Source: Ectobius pallidus
Taxonomy: Eukaryota > Arthropoda > Insecta > Blattodea > Ectobiidae
Direction: 5' to 3'
DNA: 64,000 nucleotides
Assembly: GCA_964059195.1 (NCBI GenBank)
Contig: CAXKWD010000005.1
Span: forward strand, 91,091,882 to 91,155,881
The translations under genes were made by a program, and so were the position numbers. The notes under the pieces were generated by a model. The model did no database searches. It saw only the letters and a program-made list of their open reading frames with translations, and had not been told where the DNA came from. Positions 46,944 through 57,606 of this stretch are shown here, in pieces (positions within the stretch are counted from its first letter, which is position 1; each line of letters starts with the position of its first letter).

Positions 46944-47004
46944 CAGTTGGTAGAGCATTGGCGCGAATAGCCAAAGGTCCTGGGTTCAAGTCCCAGTGTC
47001 GGAG
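46944..47004 (+). pseudogene. tRNA-like sequence, copy 2, lacking the first 12 bases
   Basis: Identical to copy 3 from CAGTTGGTAGAGC to CAGTGTCGGAG. The acceptor 5' strand and the start of the D stem are replaced by AGCGCCAGATGGAA, the inner end of the inverted arm, so it cannot fold fully. Confidence 0.8.
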
Positions 47005-47244
47005 GAATTTTTCTCCTATAATATTCTCATGTAATGTCCAACAGGGACAATAATCTGTGGTTCATGAATGGTTTTTATCTATCTTGAGTGCTAACTGTAC
47101 AATAACAGTGGGAGCCCGGTCACAAAAATCACTACTTAGTGTGCCTCAGAGTACTACATATGACATGACTTGTCTGTCTGTGAGGTAGACCATTAGGGCA
47201 AACAATCATAGGAGAGAGGTTCCATCTGGCGCTGTGAATTGAGC

Positions 47245-47317
47245 TCCGGCTTAGCTCAGTTGGTAGAGCATTGGCGCGAATAGCCAAAGGTCCTGGGTTC
47301 AAGTCCCAGTGTCGGAG
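47245..47317 (+). tRNA. tRNA-like cloverleaf, copy 3 (GAA loop)
   Basis: Same 73 nt sequence as copy 1 on the opposite strand, with complete arms and box A (TTAGCTCAGTTGGTAGAG) and box B (GGGTTCAAGTCCC). No CCA is encoded, as expected in eukaryotes. The unusual C33 is shared by all three copies, which argues that it was in the founder of the repeat rather than a local mutation. Confidence 0.6.
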
Positions 47318-47390
47318 GAATTTTTCTCCTATAATATTCTCACGTAATGTTCAACAGGGACAATAATCTGTGGTTCATGAATGGTTATAT

Positions 47391-48338
47391 ATCTATATTG
47401 GTAATTATCATCTATAACAAATATGAAAAAAACATACATAACACAAAACGGAACCTCTTTGTCTGTCTATTTGTATCCATATAATCCAGATGTATTTCAA
47501 CACGAATACCAAAAGAAGGAAAGGAACTAAGTTATATAATGATTGTGAGCTTTAGTTTTCCTAGCTCATATAAAATATGACGCAAGAAGTGCAGCTCCAG
47601 AGCTTGATCTCAGAACCAGGACGACTAATATGGACGCCTGGTACGAGAGAGCCTTTTTTTCATTCTTTTTCTCTGCCACCTCGAATCACTTCCCTTTTTT
47701 CTTTCTTTTCTCCCTCTTAGCTCTGCGACCCGCGAACCTCTCCATCCCCAAGCTCGGGGGCGGCGTCTAGGAGCAATAAGGGTCTAAGTTCACTGACGCC
47801 TTGCTTCTCAGAGATCATGATCCCAGAGGTTAAAGGTTGATGTCCCACAAGGGCGAGAGGAGAATGATTTTTAATTTGTTTCCCAGAATGTCAGATAGGA
47901 AACAAAAGCTTGAGGAGAAAAAAAAGTAACTTAGATTTACTTGTACCTATCTTAGCAGTTTAATATAAAAAATACTGATGCATAGACTACTATTTTTTTC
48001 TACCCACTCTTAACACTCATCAGGAATTCAATGTTTTTACTGTCATAACTGAGGCTGTCATAACTGTCATAACACAGAATGGTATGAATATTTTATTTGC
48101 AACGCGATTTATTTATTTGTTTACTGAATATTCAAATTGTAACCCATATTTTACTCTTAGGTGTATCAGGTTTAAATTTTGCCATTTCATATTATCTGTG
48201 CTATAGCTATATATTAAAATTTTTGAAAAATTTTACACATAGGCACGTGCTTGAAATTAAGACAAAATACTTAAGATCTGTTACGTTAAAACTGAATTGG
48301 TTGCAATTAAAGAGAGCAATCAAAGAATACAACTAACT
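47391..48338. other. Intergenic DNA
   Basis: GC-richer 47580-47830 has SINE-like traits (CCAGAGGTTAAAGGTTGATG) but no clear family match. 48097-48140 (TTTATTTATTTGTTTACTGA, ATATTCAAATTG) resembles a diverged 3' end of the neighbouring LINE family. The 79-codon frame 48097-48336 is not supported. Confidence 0.4.
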
Positions 48339-48737
48339 AGATACTATTTATTTATTTATTGAATATCCACAATACACAAAACCCTATTTCACCCGAAGGT
48401 ACATTAGGGTTGGAGATGTCACAAAAGTTACTTACAATAGGTTATCCTGATATTGGAATCTGAATGTCTATTATACACTATTCACAATACTGTACAGTTC
48501 TTACCAGGCGTAATGTCTACAATAGTCCTACAGTTTCTTATGTCTTACGATATGGTAAGTCTTAAGTTAAAGTTAATTATGTGGATTCGTTTTTATATAA
48601 ACATAACCTTAAATTATAAAATGTAGATAAGATATTGTTGGAATAAATAGCTTAACTAAGCAAGATAAAATAAATTAACTGTGCAATACATTAAGATAGG
48701 CAAGTAATACCCCAATGACTGAATAAAAGTGTGAGAG

Positions 48738-49058
48738 TTAAAGCTTTGAAAATATTCTATTTACAAACGATTGAAAAAGTTTGTGTCCGTTTTTGTCAGC
48801 AAGGACGTGTCCAATGGGACTGACATACTCTAAGTCTATTCTGTTCAGACACAAAATAAGTTCAATCCTCTCCAGTTCATAACGTGGACATGTATACAAT
48901 ATATGTTCAACTGTTTCATCTTGCTGACCGCACTTGCAGGTGGCAGTGTTTGAGATCCGAAATCGGTAAAGATATTGCATGAATTTTCCATGTCCAGTCA
49001 GAAACTGCGTCAGAACAAAATTCGGCATGAGTTTTTTGCACTTCAACCTATCGCCCAC
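48738..49058 (-). pseudogene. LINE polyprotein C-terminus with Cys/His finger
   Basis: 106 codons in a frame shifted from the upstream part, reading VGDRLKCKKLMPNFVLTQFL, then TGHGKFMQYLYRFRI and CKCGQQDETVEHILYTCPRY. Cys41, Cys43, His52 and Cys57 form the C-x-C-x8-H-x4-C pattern found at the C-terminus of many insect LINE proteins. It ends in FVNRIFSKL and a stop. Joining to the upstream frame requires a one-base change at the T6 run near 49065-49070. A similar but poorer copy lies at 50430-50775. Confidence 0.9.
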
Positions 49059-50327
49059 TGTTGGAAAAAATAGATCTCTTGTTGTAGAACCATTTGAGCT
49101 ATTCTGCCACAGAGTAGGCTATCCCATTCTTCTAAGATATTTCTTCTGATTGTCTTCTTTATGTAAGAGATGGGACAAGCAGAATAGGAGGGAAGGAGGT
49201 TCGAATTTGCAGCTGATTTGGCCAGTTCATCCGCTCTCTCATTTCCTGCAATTCCTGAGTGTCCACGAATCCAGGAAAGACAGACATGACCAAGGAATTT
49301 TCCTATCAATCTGCGCACTTCGTGTGCGATTGGGTGTAGATTGTATTTGTCATTTATAGCGAGTAAAGCAGACTTCGAATCACTGTACACACATACACTA
49401 TGGCTGGTATCCTTGCACCATTTTATGGCTTCTCTAATGGCCAGGAGCTCAGCCTGAAATACTGAACACTCAGGGGACAATTTGTTTTTGTTTGTAAATA
49501 TTTCTGTTGAGTTGGAGTACACAACAAATGCACACCCTACATTCATTGTGCCAACGAGTATGTCTTCAAAGCGAGACCCATCAGTATAAATTTCATAATG
49601 GTGAGCCCCACTGTCATTTGGTTTCCTGAGGTATTGCATATGTAGGGCAGGATGTCCTGCCGAGATCTTATCAAGCGGTTTCTCGAGTTCCAGTTCTGAT
49701 ATATATTCAGGTACAGGTCTGCCTCTTTTTATATTGCTTATGTGCGCCTTCATCGTACCTGTTAAGAACAATGGCTCTATTCCAGCCACGATTAAAGCAG
49801 CTTCAGTGGAGATGGTGCGATACCCTCTGATCATTCTGAGTAAATATCCACGTTGAATTTGGAGCAGTTTGTTTTGTGCCCACCGTTTCTGAAGTACATC
49901 CTGAAATGCTGCTACACCTTATAGAATCAGTGGTTCTACTGCTCCATGATATATTATTTTGAGGATGTTGTGATTAAGTCCCCAGGTAGGTCTAGTTGCA
50001 AATGCCAGTCTTGTAAGTAGTGAACTTGCCTTTTTGGCTACATGATCAAAATGAGGGCGGAAGGTTAACTTTTGGTCTAATAGAATACCTAAGTAATTTA
50101 ATTTATCAGTAAACTGTACTGGTGTATTGTTCATGCTGAGGTTGACTGGTTCAGCATTCCTTCGTCTAGTTACCAACAGAGCTTTGGTTTTATTTGCATT
50201 AAAATAAAGTTTGTTGGCTTGTCCCCAGTCATGAATTAAAGAGAGAGCAGTGTTAGCAATATTTTCTACTCTTGCTGCTGTATCAGATTTCACCAGCAGA
50301 AGAGCATCATCTGCATAGGCAATAACC
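49043..50327 (-). pseudogene. LINE polyprotein: RT C-terminal part and RNase H, one internal stop
   Basis: Starts at the truncation with VIAYADDALLLVKSD; YADD is the RT catalytic motif. Then NKTKALLVTRR, KLNYLGILLDQKLTF and HGAVEPLIL. At 49919-49921 a TAA stands where related proteins have Tyr (VEPLIL-Y-GVAAFQ), and the same frame stays open beyond it, so this is a single nonsense change. Counting from residue 1 at 49834, the RNase H domain has all catalytic acids: D85 in YTDGS, E129 in FQAEL, D152 in YSDSK, D202 in ERADEL, plus H192 in RGHSG. The frame ends at 49043 by a frameshift in a run of six T (49065-49070). In life the protein would reverse-transcribe its own RNA at a nicked target. 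This copy is inactive. Confidence 0.92.
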
Positions 50328-50429
50328 AGATACTAAGAATAAAGTAACAAAGAATAATTGTTTCACTAACTTAAAAGTTAGAAACGTAATTTCACAAATT
50401 AAATTTAAAAGTATTTATAAATGCTATTT

Positions 50430-50775
50430 ACAACACATCTGAAATATTGAAAGAATACTTTGTTTGAAAATGTTATAAATAGGATGAAATTTTGCTTAGT
50501 GATTAGATGTTTCTTAAAATTCTCATTTTTCTTAAACAGTTGGTATCTTTCTCACCAAAAGAGTGGACAATCAAATAACAGATGTTGCACTCCTTGGCCG
50601 TCCTCCCCACTTTACGTGTATCGTAATTTTTAATTTGAAACCTATGTGAATTGTACCCAAATTTACCATGAGAAGTTAAAAATTTGTGAGGACAAATTTA
50701 GTGATTACATCATTACATAATATTCTATCCTGAATGGTGGGAAAAAGTATGGTAAGTTAATTTATTAGCATTCTT
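50430..50775 (-). pseudogene. Degraded LINE C-terminus of a related family
   Basis: Minus-strand frames give HKFLTSHGKFGYNSHRFQI and, after a shift, GEDGQGVQHLLFDCPLF. These parallel TQFLTGHGKFMQYLYRFRI and the Cys/His finger of 48738-49058. Stops, a frameshift and loss of the first cysteines mark it as long dead. It lies just beyond the 5' end of the younger LINE. Confidence 0.65.
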
Positions 50776-50776
50776 C

Positions 50777-50840
50777 GCGGAGCCCTTTCATAATTCCCAC
50801 GGTCCTTCGGGGCTCCGCGGACCACAGACTGGGAACCGCT
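50777..50840. repeat. Solo hAT-type end
   Basis: On the minus strand AGCGGTTCCCAGTCTGTGGT then CCGCGGAGCCCC, the same terminus type as 12103 and 54921 (CAGnGGTTCTCAAnCTnTGGTCCGCGGACC). The partner end was not found. Confidence 0.6.
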
Positions 50841-52593
50841 ATTCTAAATTGCTAATATTGTTGTATTATTCATAAAAAAGACCAAACTGTAATCTAATAT
50901 CTCTTAATACGTTGAACCTTTCACATTAGAAAATTAAATTATAACTTATTAAATTTTTAAAATATGCCTCAGAACAACACTTCATTTGTTTTAGTTTTAA
51001 TTGTGGCCTCTCAAGTTATATAATTATGTATTTAAAAAACATCCGGAAAAATCCCTGGATTGGATTCATCAGATGCAGAAAGAACAGAGAAAACTTTAAT
51101 CATAAACATGGGACCAGAATTTCGGAATTTCTGAGATTTCGGACATTATTTCATTGAATAACAGACCCCTGCTTGTATTATGTAGGCTCAAAGGTTTAAA
51201 GTTTATAAAAATAATATAAATGAACCTCCTATTTGACATCATTGCGACCTAACACACATCTCACTGGTAAATATTTCATTCGTGAATGTCTATACTGTGA
51301 AAAGAAAATAACACTCTAGAATAATAATTGCTGCTATTAATATAAAAAATGAAATCCAAAAGTATTAAAATTCGTTACAGGCTTCCAAATGTACGAACAA
51401 TTTAAAATTTAACGTGTCACAAAATAAAGTTTAGAAATGGTCTATTTTCTAAAGAGACTTCAAATAAATGAAATTAAAAAACAACTGTCACAAAAATAGA
51501 AAAAAGCTGTATTTATGAAAGACTACTTATTAAATATTCATAATAACATAAGTTACATAACAAGATTCTGCTGTTGACTACTTAAACATCAGAATGTACG
51601 GAAATTGTGAGGGAAATACCTACGTTCTACATTTTTCAATAGCTGTACCATTTGGAATACATTCTACAATTATATATCGATAACCATTAAAACTTTTTAA
51701 CACTTTTATTTCAAGTCGCTTTACCACCTAGGTATTATTATGACTTACAAAAATTGATCCGTAATCACATTAACAATAGCACAACCCTAATTATTAATTC
51801 TTAACACCTGAATCTATTTGCTAAAGAGACTTTAAATAAATAAATTTAAAAAACAACTATCATTTTTTCATTTTATTGTATAAATATGTTATATTGTGTA
51901 AATAATTTATATTTTTCTGTAAATTTTTTAAATAGACCTACCTATGTATCTACCATAGTAAAAATCCAATATTGTTGTAGTTTAATATTAATTAATTAAT
52001 TCAGTCATTCATTGGAAATAAACACCGGATTCAACACAAGTTTGTGCTCACAAACAGGTGTTAAAAAAGGCACTCATTAATCCTTTCTAGGTATATTTTT
52101 TGATGAAATAAAGTATTGAATTCGTTCCCTCTCGGACCTTGAACTATATGACTAAGGTTTATCTTCTGCGTAAAAGTGAGGAAAAACACAGGCAATAGAT
52201 CTGTTGCAATTTTTGACATTTTACTCCGATTATAAGTGGTTCAAACTGAAATAAATGTATAAAAAGAAACATTTCGCAAAGAATAATAAAACGTGTTATC
52301 AGTTATTGTACCCTAACTTAGACGTGCATGCATTACTATTCTGCGATGAATTATCACTTGCGAATGTTTTCAATGAACTATCCCCTTGAAGCAGCCCTAC
52401 ATGTGTCGTAATAGTGAGACTTGCTTGCAGGCATCGAGCCAATATAGTCTACCCAGAGGACATAAAGATTATCGGTTTACTGATATAATTATGATCAGTG
52501 TTCACTAAAAGGCACCAGTCATACAGTTGAAATGAAAATGAAATTAGGAACAAAAAATTACGGAATAAAATATTTAACGGTGATATACAGTAT
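50841..52593. other. AT-rich intergenic DNA
   Basis: No gene seen. CTAAAGAGACTTCAAATAAA at about 51452 recurs as CTAAAGAGACTTTAAATAAA at 51822, each followed by a stretch ending AAAAAACAACT, an old 45 bp direct repeat. Confidence 0.45.
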
Positions 52594-52905
52594 AACTGTC
52601 GCCCCGGCTCTGGATTTGAAGGTCGCGGGATCAAACCCGGCTGTGGTCGATGGATTTTTCAGGGACGTAAAAATCCTTGGCACGGAGTCCTCCGGGAGGA
52701 TCTTTAAGCTGGTGGGTCAGTGTCGTAGATTTAGGGCACGTAAAAGAACTCCAAGCTTAAATTAGAGCCTCTGGACAAAACTTCTCGGCCCTTTCACGTC
52801 TAAGTAATACCTTAGTTTCCGTCACTCTGCCCTCCCTTGGAAAATAAGCGTAACAAAATTAGTATAGGTAATGAAACCTCCACTTGGAGGCCCTATGCCC
52901 CATCA
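52594..52905 (+). mobile_element. tRNA-derived SINE, diverged head
   Basis: GCGGGATCAAACCCGGCTGT (box B region), CGTAAAAATCCTTGGCACGG, AACTCCAAGCTTAAATTAGA, GGAAAATAAGCGTAACAAAA, CCTCCACTTGGAGGCCC. Same family as 38198 and 63526. The first 30-40 bases are degenerate. Confidence 0.82.
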
Positions 52906-53029
52906 TAGACAAGAAGCTTGGATTGAAAATGCGCAGTAGCAATATAAGCTTATGGAGTGGCTTCGAAGAGGCATTCTCAGGCAGGTCATCATTCATGTCT
53001 CATTGGCTCAGTTATAAATTATGAAGATC

Positions 53030-53165
53030 ATCGCCTACTGGTTATCGTCGCTAACTACAGATCTCCAGGCCCATATTCAGTTCCCAATACCTTGGATTTT
53101 TATGGAGTTGAATGTTTCGGAACGGGATGAAATCAGCCTTGCGAGGAAATCCGGGGGTATTAAAG
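53030..53165 (+). repeat. Degenerate SINE head
   Basis: CTGGTTATCGTCGCTAACTA, CAGATCTCCAGGCCCATATT, TTGGATTTTTATGGAG align with GTGGTTAGCGTCGGTGACTA, CAGATCCGTCGGCCCGGGTT, CGGATTTTTCTGAG of 19363-19661. Confidence 0.6.
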
Positions 53166-53170
53166 ATATA

Positions 53171-53739
53171 ACTGTTTAAGGAAATCGTAGGAATCGGCAT
53201 GTTCACTATAATGCTTTTGTCCTGTGAACTCGAAATAGGGGCATCCTCGTTCTTGTTAGCTATAAAGTGACACTGAGATCAGTTTAGAATGGAATCATTA
53301 CATTTGGCAAAGGTTGCCAATGTTAGGCCTATTTCTTGAAACTATTTTGATTTTACCACTACAGAACCTGTGTGTGTTTGTACGTGCGTATGTATGTGCA
53401 TGTGTAGGTTTATTCCATACATATGCCACGGTGGCTCATAGGGCTCTATAATTTTTATTCCAGATTTTTATGCATTCGGCACATGAAGACGGTAAAGCTG
53501 TCAGAATGTTTTACGTTTTAACTCAATGAAATATTAGCCCTATCTGAATAGATATATTTTTTTAAATCTCATATAATATTGTCGAGGCAGAATTTCGTTA
53601 TTTCAGTATGCTGACATTCAGGCTGTGATGTGAAAATTTATAATTTACTAGGATAATAAATAGCCTACTAATTATAATATCATAATTTTTGTTTCAATAT
53701 GAACAGTCCATTTCCCGTAAACAGTGGGCATCATTCAAT
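53171..53739. other. Intergenic DNA
   Basis: A short GT-rich stretch lies at 53367-53407. No gene seen. Confidence 0.4.
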
Positions 53740-53950
53740 AAATCTATACACTGGTCGTCTTTATCCCTCGGATAATCCCTATACTCCTTTCTGCTGGAGG
53801 CTGAGGTGACTCCAGAGTCATAGTATCATCAGAAAGATGACGCCAATAAAACAATTTTAAGGACCTTATCAGGGATGGAACCCTATACCGTCCAGTTTGT
53901 AGTGCAGTGCCTCTTCTTCAATCAACTGCTCCATGATGTACCCACACAAC
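53740..53950 (-). repeat. Degenerate SINE (family of 16690 and 58227)
   Basis: Minus strand: AGCAGTTGATTGAAGAAGAG (box A region), AGGGTTCCATCCCTGATAAG (box B region), TCACCTCAGCCTCCAGCAGA, which parallel TAGTGGTTGAGGCG, GGGTTCGATCCCCGATGAGG and GACTCAGCCTCTAACAGA. Many substitutions indicate an old copy. Confidence 0.65.
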
Positions 53951-54912
53951 GGGATATATTTTGTGCAATCACATTCTGAGCTTGTTTTGGTGCTAATAAA
54001 TTGAAAGAACGATATAATCACATAACTGTAGAAAAATCCAATGACAAAAAAATACAGTATAGGCAACCGAAGGACAAAATTCTCTTCCGCAGTTATGGTT
54101 TTACAAGCATCAGAATGGAAGAGCAAACGAATTTTACCACAATTTAATTTTCCTGTTAAAGAGGAATATAAAGTATTTTAAAATTACTCTAGTCTATGAG
54201 TTGCACGACGTAAGAGAGCAGTGAATCTGAACACTAGAAAACAAAAACCAGGGAAAGAGAGAATTTATTCACCGGTCAAGGCATTAAAATTGTCTCATAT
54301 AAAGCAAACATACAACGAGCAGCCTAACTTTATTTCAATAAATTATATGAACACAGATTTTCTGTGTTATCGAATGAGAAATTTTAATTTAATTCCAGTA
54401 CATTTTCATATACCATTTTTAATGCATTTTGTAAACGACGATGCAGAATCTGTCCGAAACAGAGACCGAAACATGACGTGAATGAAATCTATTACGCTTT
54501 ACTTACAAAGGAAGAAACTAAAATACCACATTAGCTGTAGTTGAAGTTTCAGCACGGGTTTCGTTATGCAGGCCACTGTAGGTGGCTAAGTTTTGTGATT
54601 TGAATTCCAGGAAAATATGAACATCGTAATAAGTCGTGGAAGTATTTCTACGTAAATACTATACAATAGGCCTATACAAGAAGTCAAAATCAATTGTATC
54701 TTATAGTCTATATGTTTTGTGTTTCAGGATGTGAAAAGTTGAAAATTCTATTTTCTATCATATTCTTGCATATTTTAGAATTTGGCAAATAGGCCAACTG
54801 TGATAATTTTCTACATATGTTATTTTACATATTTAAGATATTAAAATAAACTCCATATTCAGGTTAATGAAATAATAATCATGAAATCCATTGAATAAAC
54901 ATTTAAAAATTG
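53951..54912. other. Intergenic DNA
   Basis: Frames at 53869-54126 (minus, partly the SINE) and 54221-54481 (plus, 86 codons) show no recognised domain. Confidence 0.4.
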
Positions 54913-54920
54913 ATCTAAAC

Positions 54921-55146
54921 CAGCGTTTTTCAAGCTATGGTCCGCACACATAATTAAAAAATATAAAGCAAGTGGAACGTAAGGAAGTAAAAAAATTTCA
55001 CATATTTCGTTATAATGACCTGTAATTAATACCCCAAATATTTAGAATATAGGCCTTCTTTTAAAAATGGGATGTAAAATTAGGGGTCCGTAAAATTTTT
55101 TAGGTATTTTAGAGGTCCTCGGGTTCAAAAAGGTTGAGAAACGCTG
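54921..55146. mobile_element. Short hAT element, 226 bp
   Basis: Ends CAGCGTTTTTCAAGCTATGG and, from the right, CAGCGTTTCTCAACCTTTTT. The exact 8 bp duplication ATCTAAAC is at 54913-54920 and 55147-55154. Related in end sequence to 12103-12572. Non-coding. Confidence 0.9.
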
Positions 55147-55154
55147 ATCTAAAC

Positions 55155-55762
55155 AATACAGTTTTAAACATTTAGGCCAACAGTAAGTCCTTTAGAAATG
55201 GAATCTGCTATTATTCTTAAAGAGACACTCTGAACAATAAGACAGAAAATTCATACATAAATTTCTGTTTTAACCCAGCATAGGATATATTTGTTGTGTC
55301 AATAGCCAGTGCAGACTGACAATAATTAGGCTATGCTAAAATTAACGGAATCATTAGTTAAGAAAATTTCCAAAACTCCAGAAAAAATTATCTGTGCTCA
55401 AATTCCATTACCACCTAAGCTAATAATGTAATCAGGTGAGATGTGATTGCCATTTATGGGCAAATTTCAGACCATATTTAAATGCATGTTGAATAAAGAT
55501 ATCTACAAATAAATTTACGTATTATTTGCATTTTTAGTAGCCTATATAAAAATCCAAATCCTTTCCCTGACAATAAACTTCTCCGTATCATAATTATTCC
55601 AAATTTTATATTAGGCTACATAAATCATGGCATAACTAAGTAGGCCTATATGGTGTTGAGTGTTTCCTTTCCTGGTAAAAAAAAAAATAAATTTAATAAA
55701 ATAATGTGGAAAATCTGACGTAAAACATATAACTTTCTCTACCCAAAGCATGAGCAATGCTA
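55155..55762. other. Intergenic DNA
   Basis: Nothing recognised. Confidence 0.4.
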
Positions 55763-55854
55763 TTTTCTCGCTTCATATTTTAACACGTAGGCTAGTAAGT
55801 GATGGACTTTTTCTCGCTTCATATTCCAACACGTAGGCTAGTAAGTGATGGACT
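55763..55854. repeat. 46 bp tandem duplication
   Basis: TTTCTCGCTTCATATT, then AACACGTAGGCTAGTAAGTG and ATGGACT, occurs twice in tandem with period 46. The copies differ only at TT versus CC before AACACG. Confidence 0.92.
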
Positions 55855-56539
55855 AAGGGCATGCGCGTTCTGTTTTTTCACCCTCTCGCAAATCCGCGGG
55901 GCAAGGATTAGAGCCAAGGTTATAGACGAATTGTCTTCCTCATAACTATCTTTCAGACAATTTATCCAAAAAGTGCTTCAAATATAAGTTTAAAGTATTA
56001 CTAAAACCAATTAAGTTATTGAACCAAATTTATCAAAATTGCTAAACACGAAGTAGGTGTATTCGTTACTCATTGTATAATAGTAGTAGAATATAGACGC
56101 TGGTATTCTTTGTGACACATCCTAAGAAGAAATTTAACTCATTAATAATCCACATAGGCTAATAATTATTATATAATTAAATAATTATAATTATATTAAA
56201 TAATTATAATTCAATGGTCTACAGAATTTAGTTTCGATAGAATTTTTTTTACGAGCTATGTTCCACAAACAAAAACATACACATGCACAGATATCTTTGG
56301 AAATAGTATTTTTAACCCAATACTATAAACTCGAAATCATCTTTTAGGATTGTATAGGTTAAAGTACCGAAAGAGGTAATAGTAACAAGAGAAAAGAAAA
56401 ACGGACATCGAATATGGGAACAAGAATGGACAAACGCAAACAAAGGAGCAGTAACTAAAACCTTATTTCCCACAATGGGTAATAGATTTCGACTAAATAT
56501 TCCTGTCTTTGCACAATTAACCATATTTCTGTCAGATTA
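55855..56539. other. Intergenic DNA
   Basis: AT palindromes (AATTATAATTATATTAAATA) lie near 56175-56215. No gene seen. Confidence 0.4.
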
Positions 56540-56562
56540 AGATCTTAATTAAGATCTCATCA

Positions 56563-56794
56563 AAACAGGTTTGGATTAGCTGACAACTTGTTACGCGTCT
56601 GTCAAGGAGAAGAACAAACTGTTGAACACCTTATATATCGTGGCAGAAATCTTAATCAGGAGAGGAAACAGCTAATAAGAGACATCAGTCTCAATGGAGA
56701 AGATTGGCCCACACTCAGAGACAAACTTATTAGTAAACACCTTAAATTTTCCATTAAGTTCATCAAATCAATCGATTTTTCAAAAGTAGAATAA
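56563..56794 (+). pseudogene. LINE C-terminal fragment
   Basis: Reads NRFGLADNLLRVCQGEEQTV, then EHLIYRGRNLNQERKQLI and a tail of KFIKSIDFSKVE before a stop. RFGLADNxxCxCxxEEQTVEHLIYxC is the C-terminal finger of insect LINEs related to 48738-49058; here the first and last cysteines have changed (Leu-Arg and Arg). About 75 codons, no upstream coding part. An 18 bp perfect palindrome, AGATCTTAATTAAGATCT, sits just before it at 56540-56557. Confidence 0.78.
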
Positions 56795-57606
56795 AGAAAC
56801 AAAAACAAACTCAATTAATGTAACTGCAATATTGTAAAGAACTAATGTAGGCTACATCTCTGTCAGATATTACTTTAACATAGTGTAAGATTATAATTAA
56901 CTACTAACATTAAGCAATTATTAACAGATTAATAATTAACAGATTGTCAAATTATAAAATATAAATTATATATTTTCAGGTATCTTTGTAAGATTAAAAC
57001 TAGATAGGCTGGGTAGATTAAGCAATCATTACTGATTGTTAAAATAGAAAACTAAGCATGTATTATTACTTATAATGGGGCATGCTGTTATGTATAACCT
57101 TTAGGATCGAGCACAATAATATATTCTCTACCTGTAGAACCTATGCAGAGGCGGCGATAAGGCGAGGGGGGCCCAGAATATTTTAAAGAATTTTTTAAAT
57201 GTTATGTACGGTACTTGAAGAATGAAAACTGCTGGTTCTTGATGCTTATGCACAAGTCATTTAATTATAATATTGCAATAACACCATAATCGGAAACTTC
57301 TTTGACAACAGAATTTGACAGCGCAGCGCAACCGTAATACATGCTTATCGTATATTTTGTCTACTGGAATCCACTTGATATGTTTAAAAAAAAGTGGGAA
57401 AGCATTAAAGCATTGTTAAATAAAGGTTGTGACCATTGTCATGACTCTAAAGTAGTGACATTATAAAAGTTCGAAGTAATTATCTCAGAATGCATCATCG
57501 GGACAATAGGTTTACCTCCTTATTCAACAAAAGTGTTTGCCTTGATAAAGTAAATAGTGAATATTATTATTTATTTTCTTATTTTAATGTACTCATTGGC
57601 ATTTAA
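56795..57606. other. Intergenic DNA
   Basis: A transposon-like left end, CAGAGGCGGCGATAAGGCGA followed by GGGGGGCCC, lies near 57135 without a partner. No gene seen. Confidence 0.4.

Larger units (their letters stand above)
46826..47390. repeat. Inverted and tandem array built on a tRNA-like unit
   Basis: The left arm 46826-46943 is the reverse complement of 47217-47335: both contain GAACCTCC-type flanks, GTTCCATCTGGCGCTGTGAA, the 73 nt tRNA-like sequence and AATTTTTCTCCTATA. Between them, from 46944, lies a direct copy whose tRNA-like part and about 90 bp of 3' sequence (TTCTCCTATAATATTCTCA, CAACAGGGACAATAATCTGT, GGTTCATGAATGGTT) recur 313 bp later in copy 3. The whole can fold into a long hairpin. 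Confidence 0.85.
48347..50327 (-). mobile_element. 5'-truncated LINE (I/Jockey-like with RNase H), 2 kb
   Basis: The 8 bp direct repeat AGATACTA at 48339-48346 and 50328-50335 bounds the insertion. On the minus strand it begins inside the reverse transcriptase just before YADD, continues through the RT thumb region, an RNase H domain and a Cys/His finger, then about 390 bp of 3' UTR ending in AATAAATAAATA. RT followed by RNase H is known from I-type LINEs, so that is the likeliest clade. A 68 bp copy of its 3' end is at 18672-18739. Confidence 0.92.

Noticed and set aside
49150..49359. 69-codon plus-strand frame
   Set aside because: Lies antisense to the LINE RNase H region, which has clear motifs on the minus strand.
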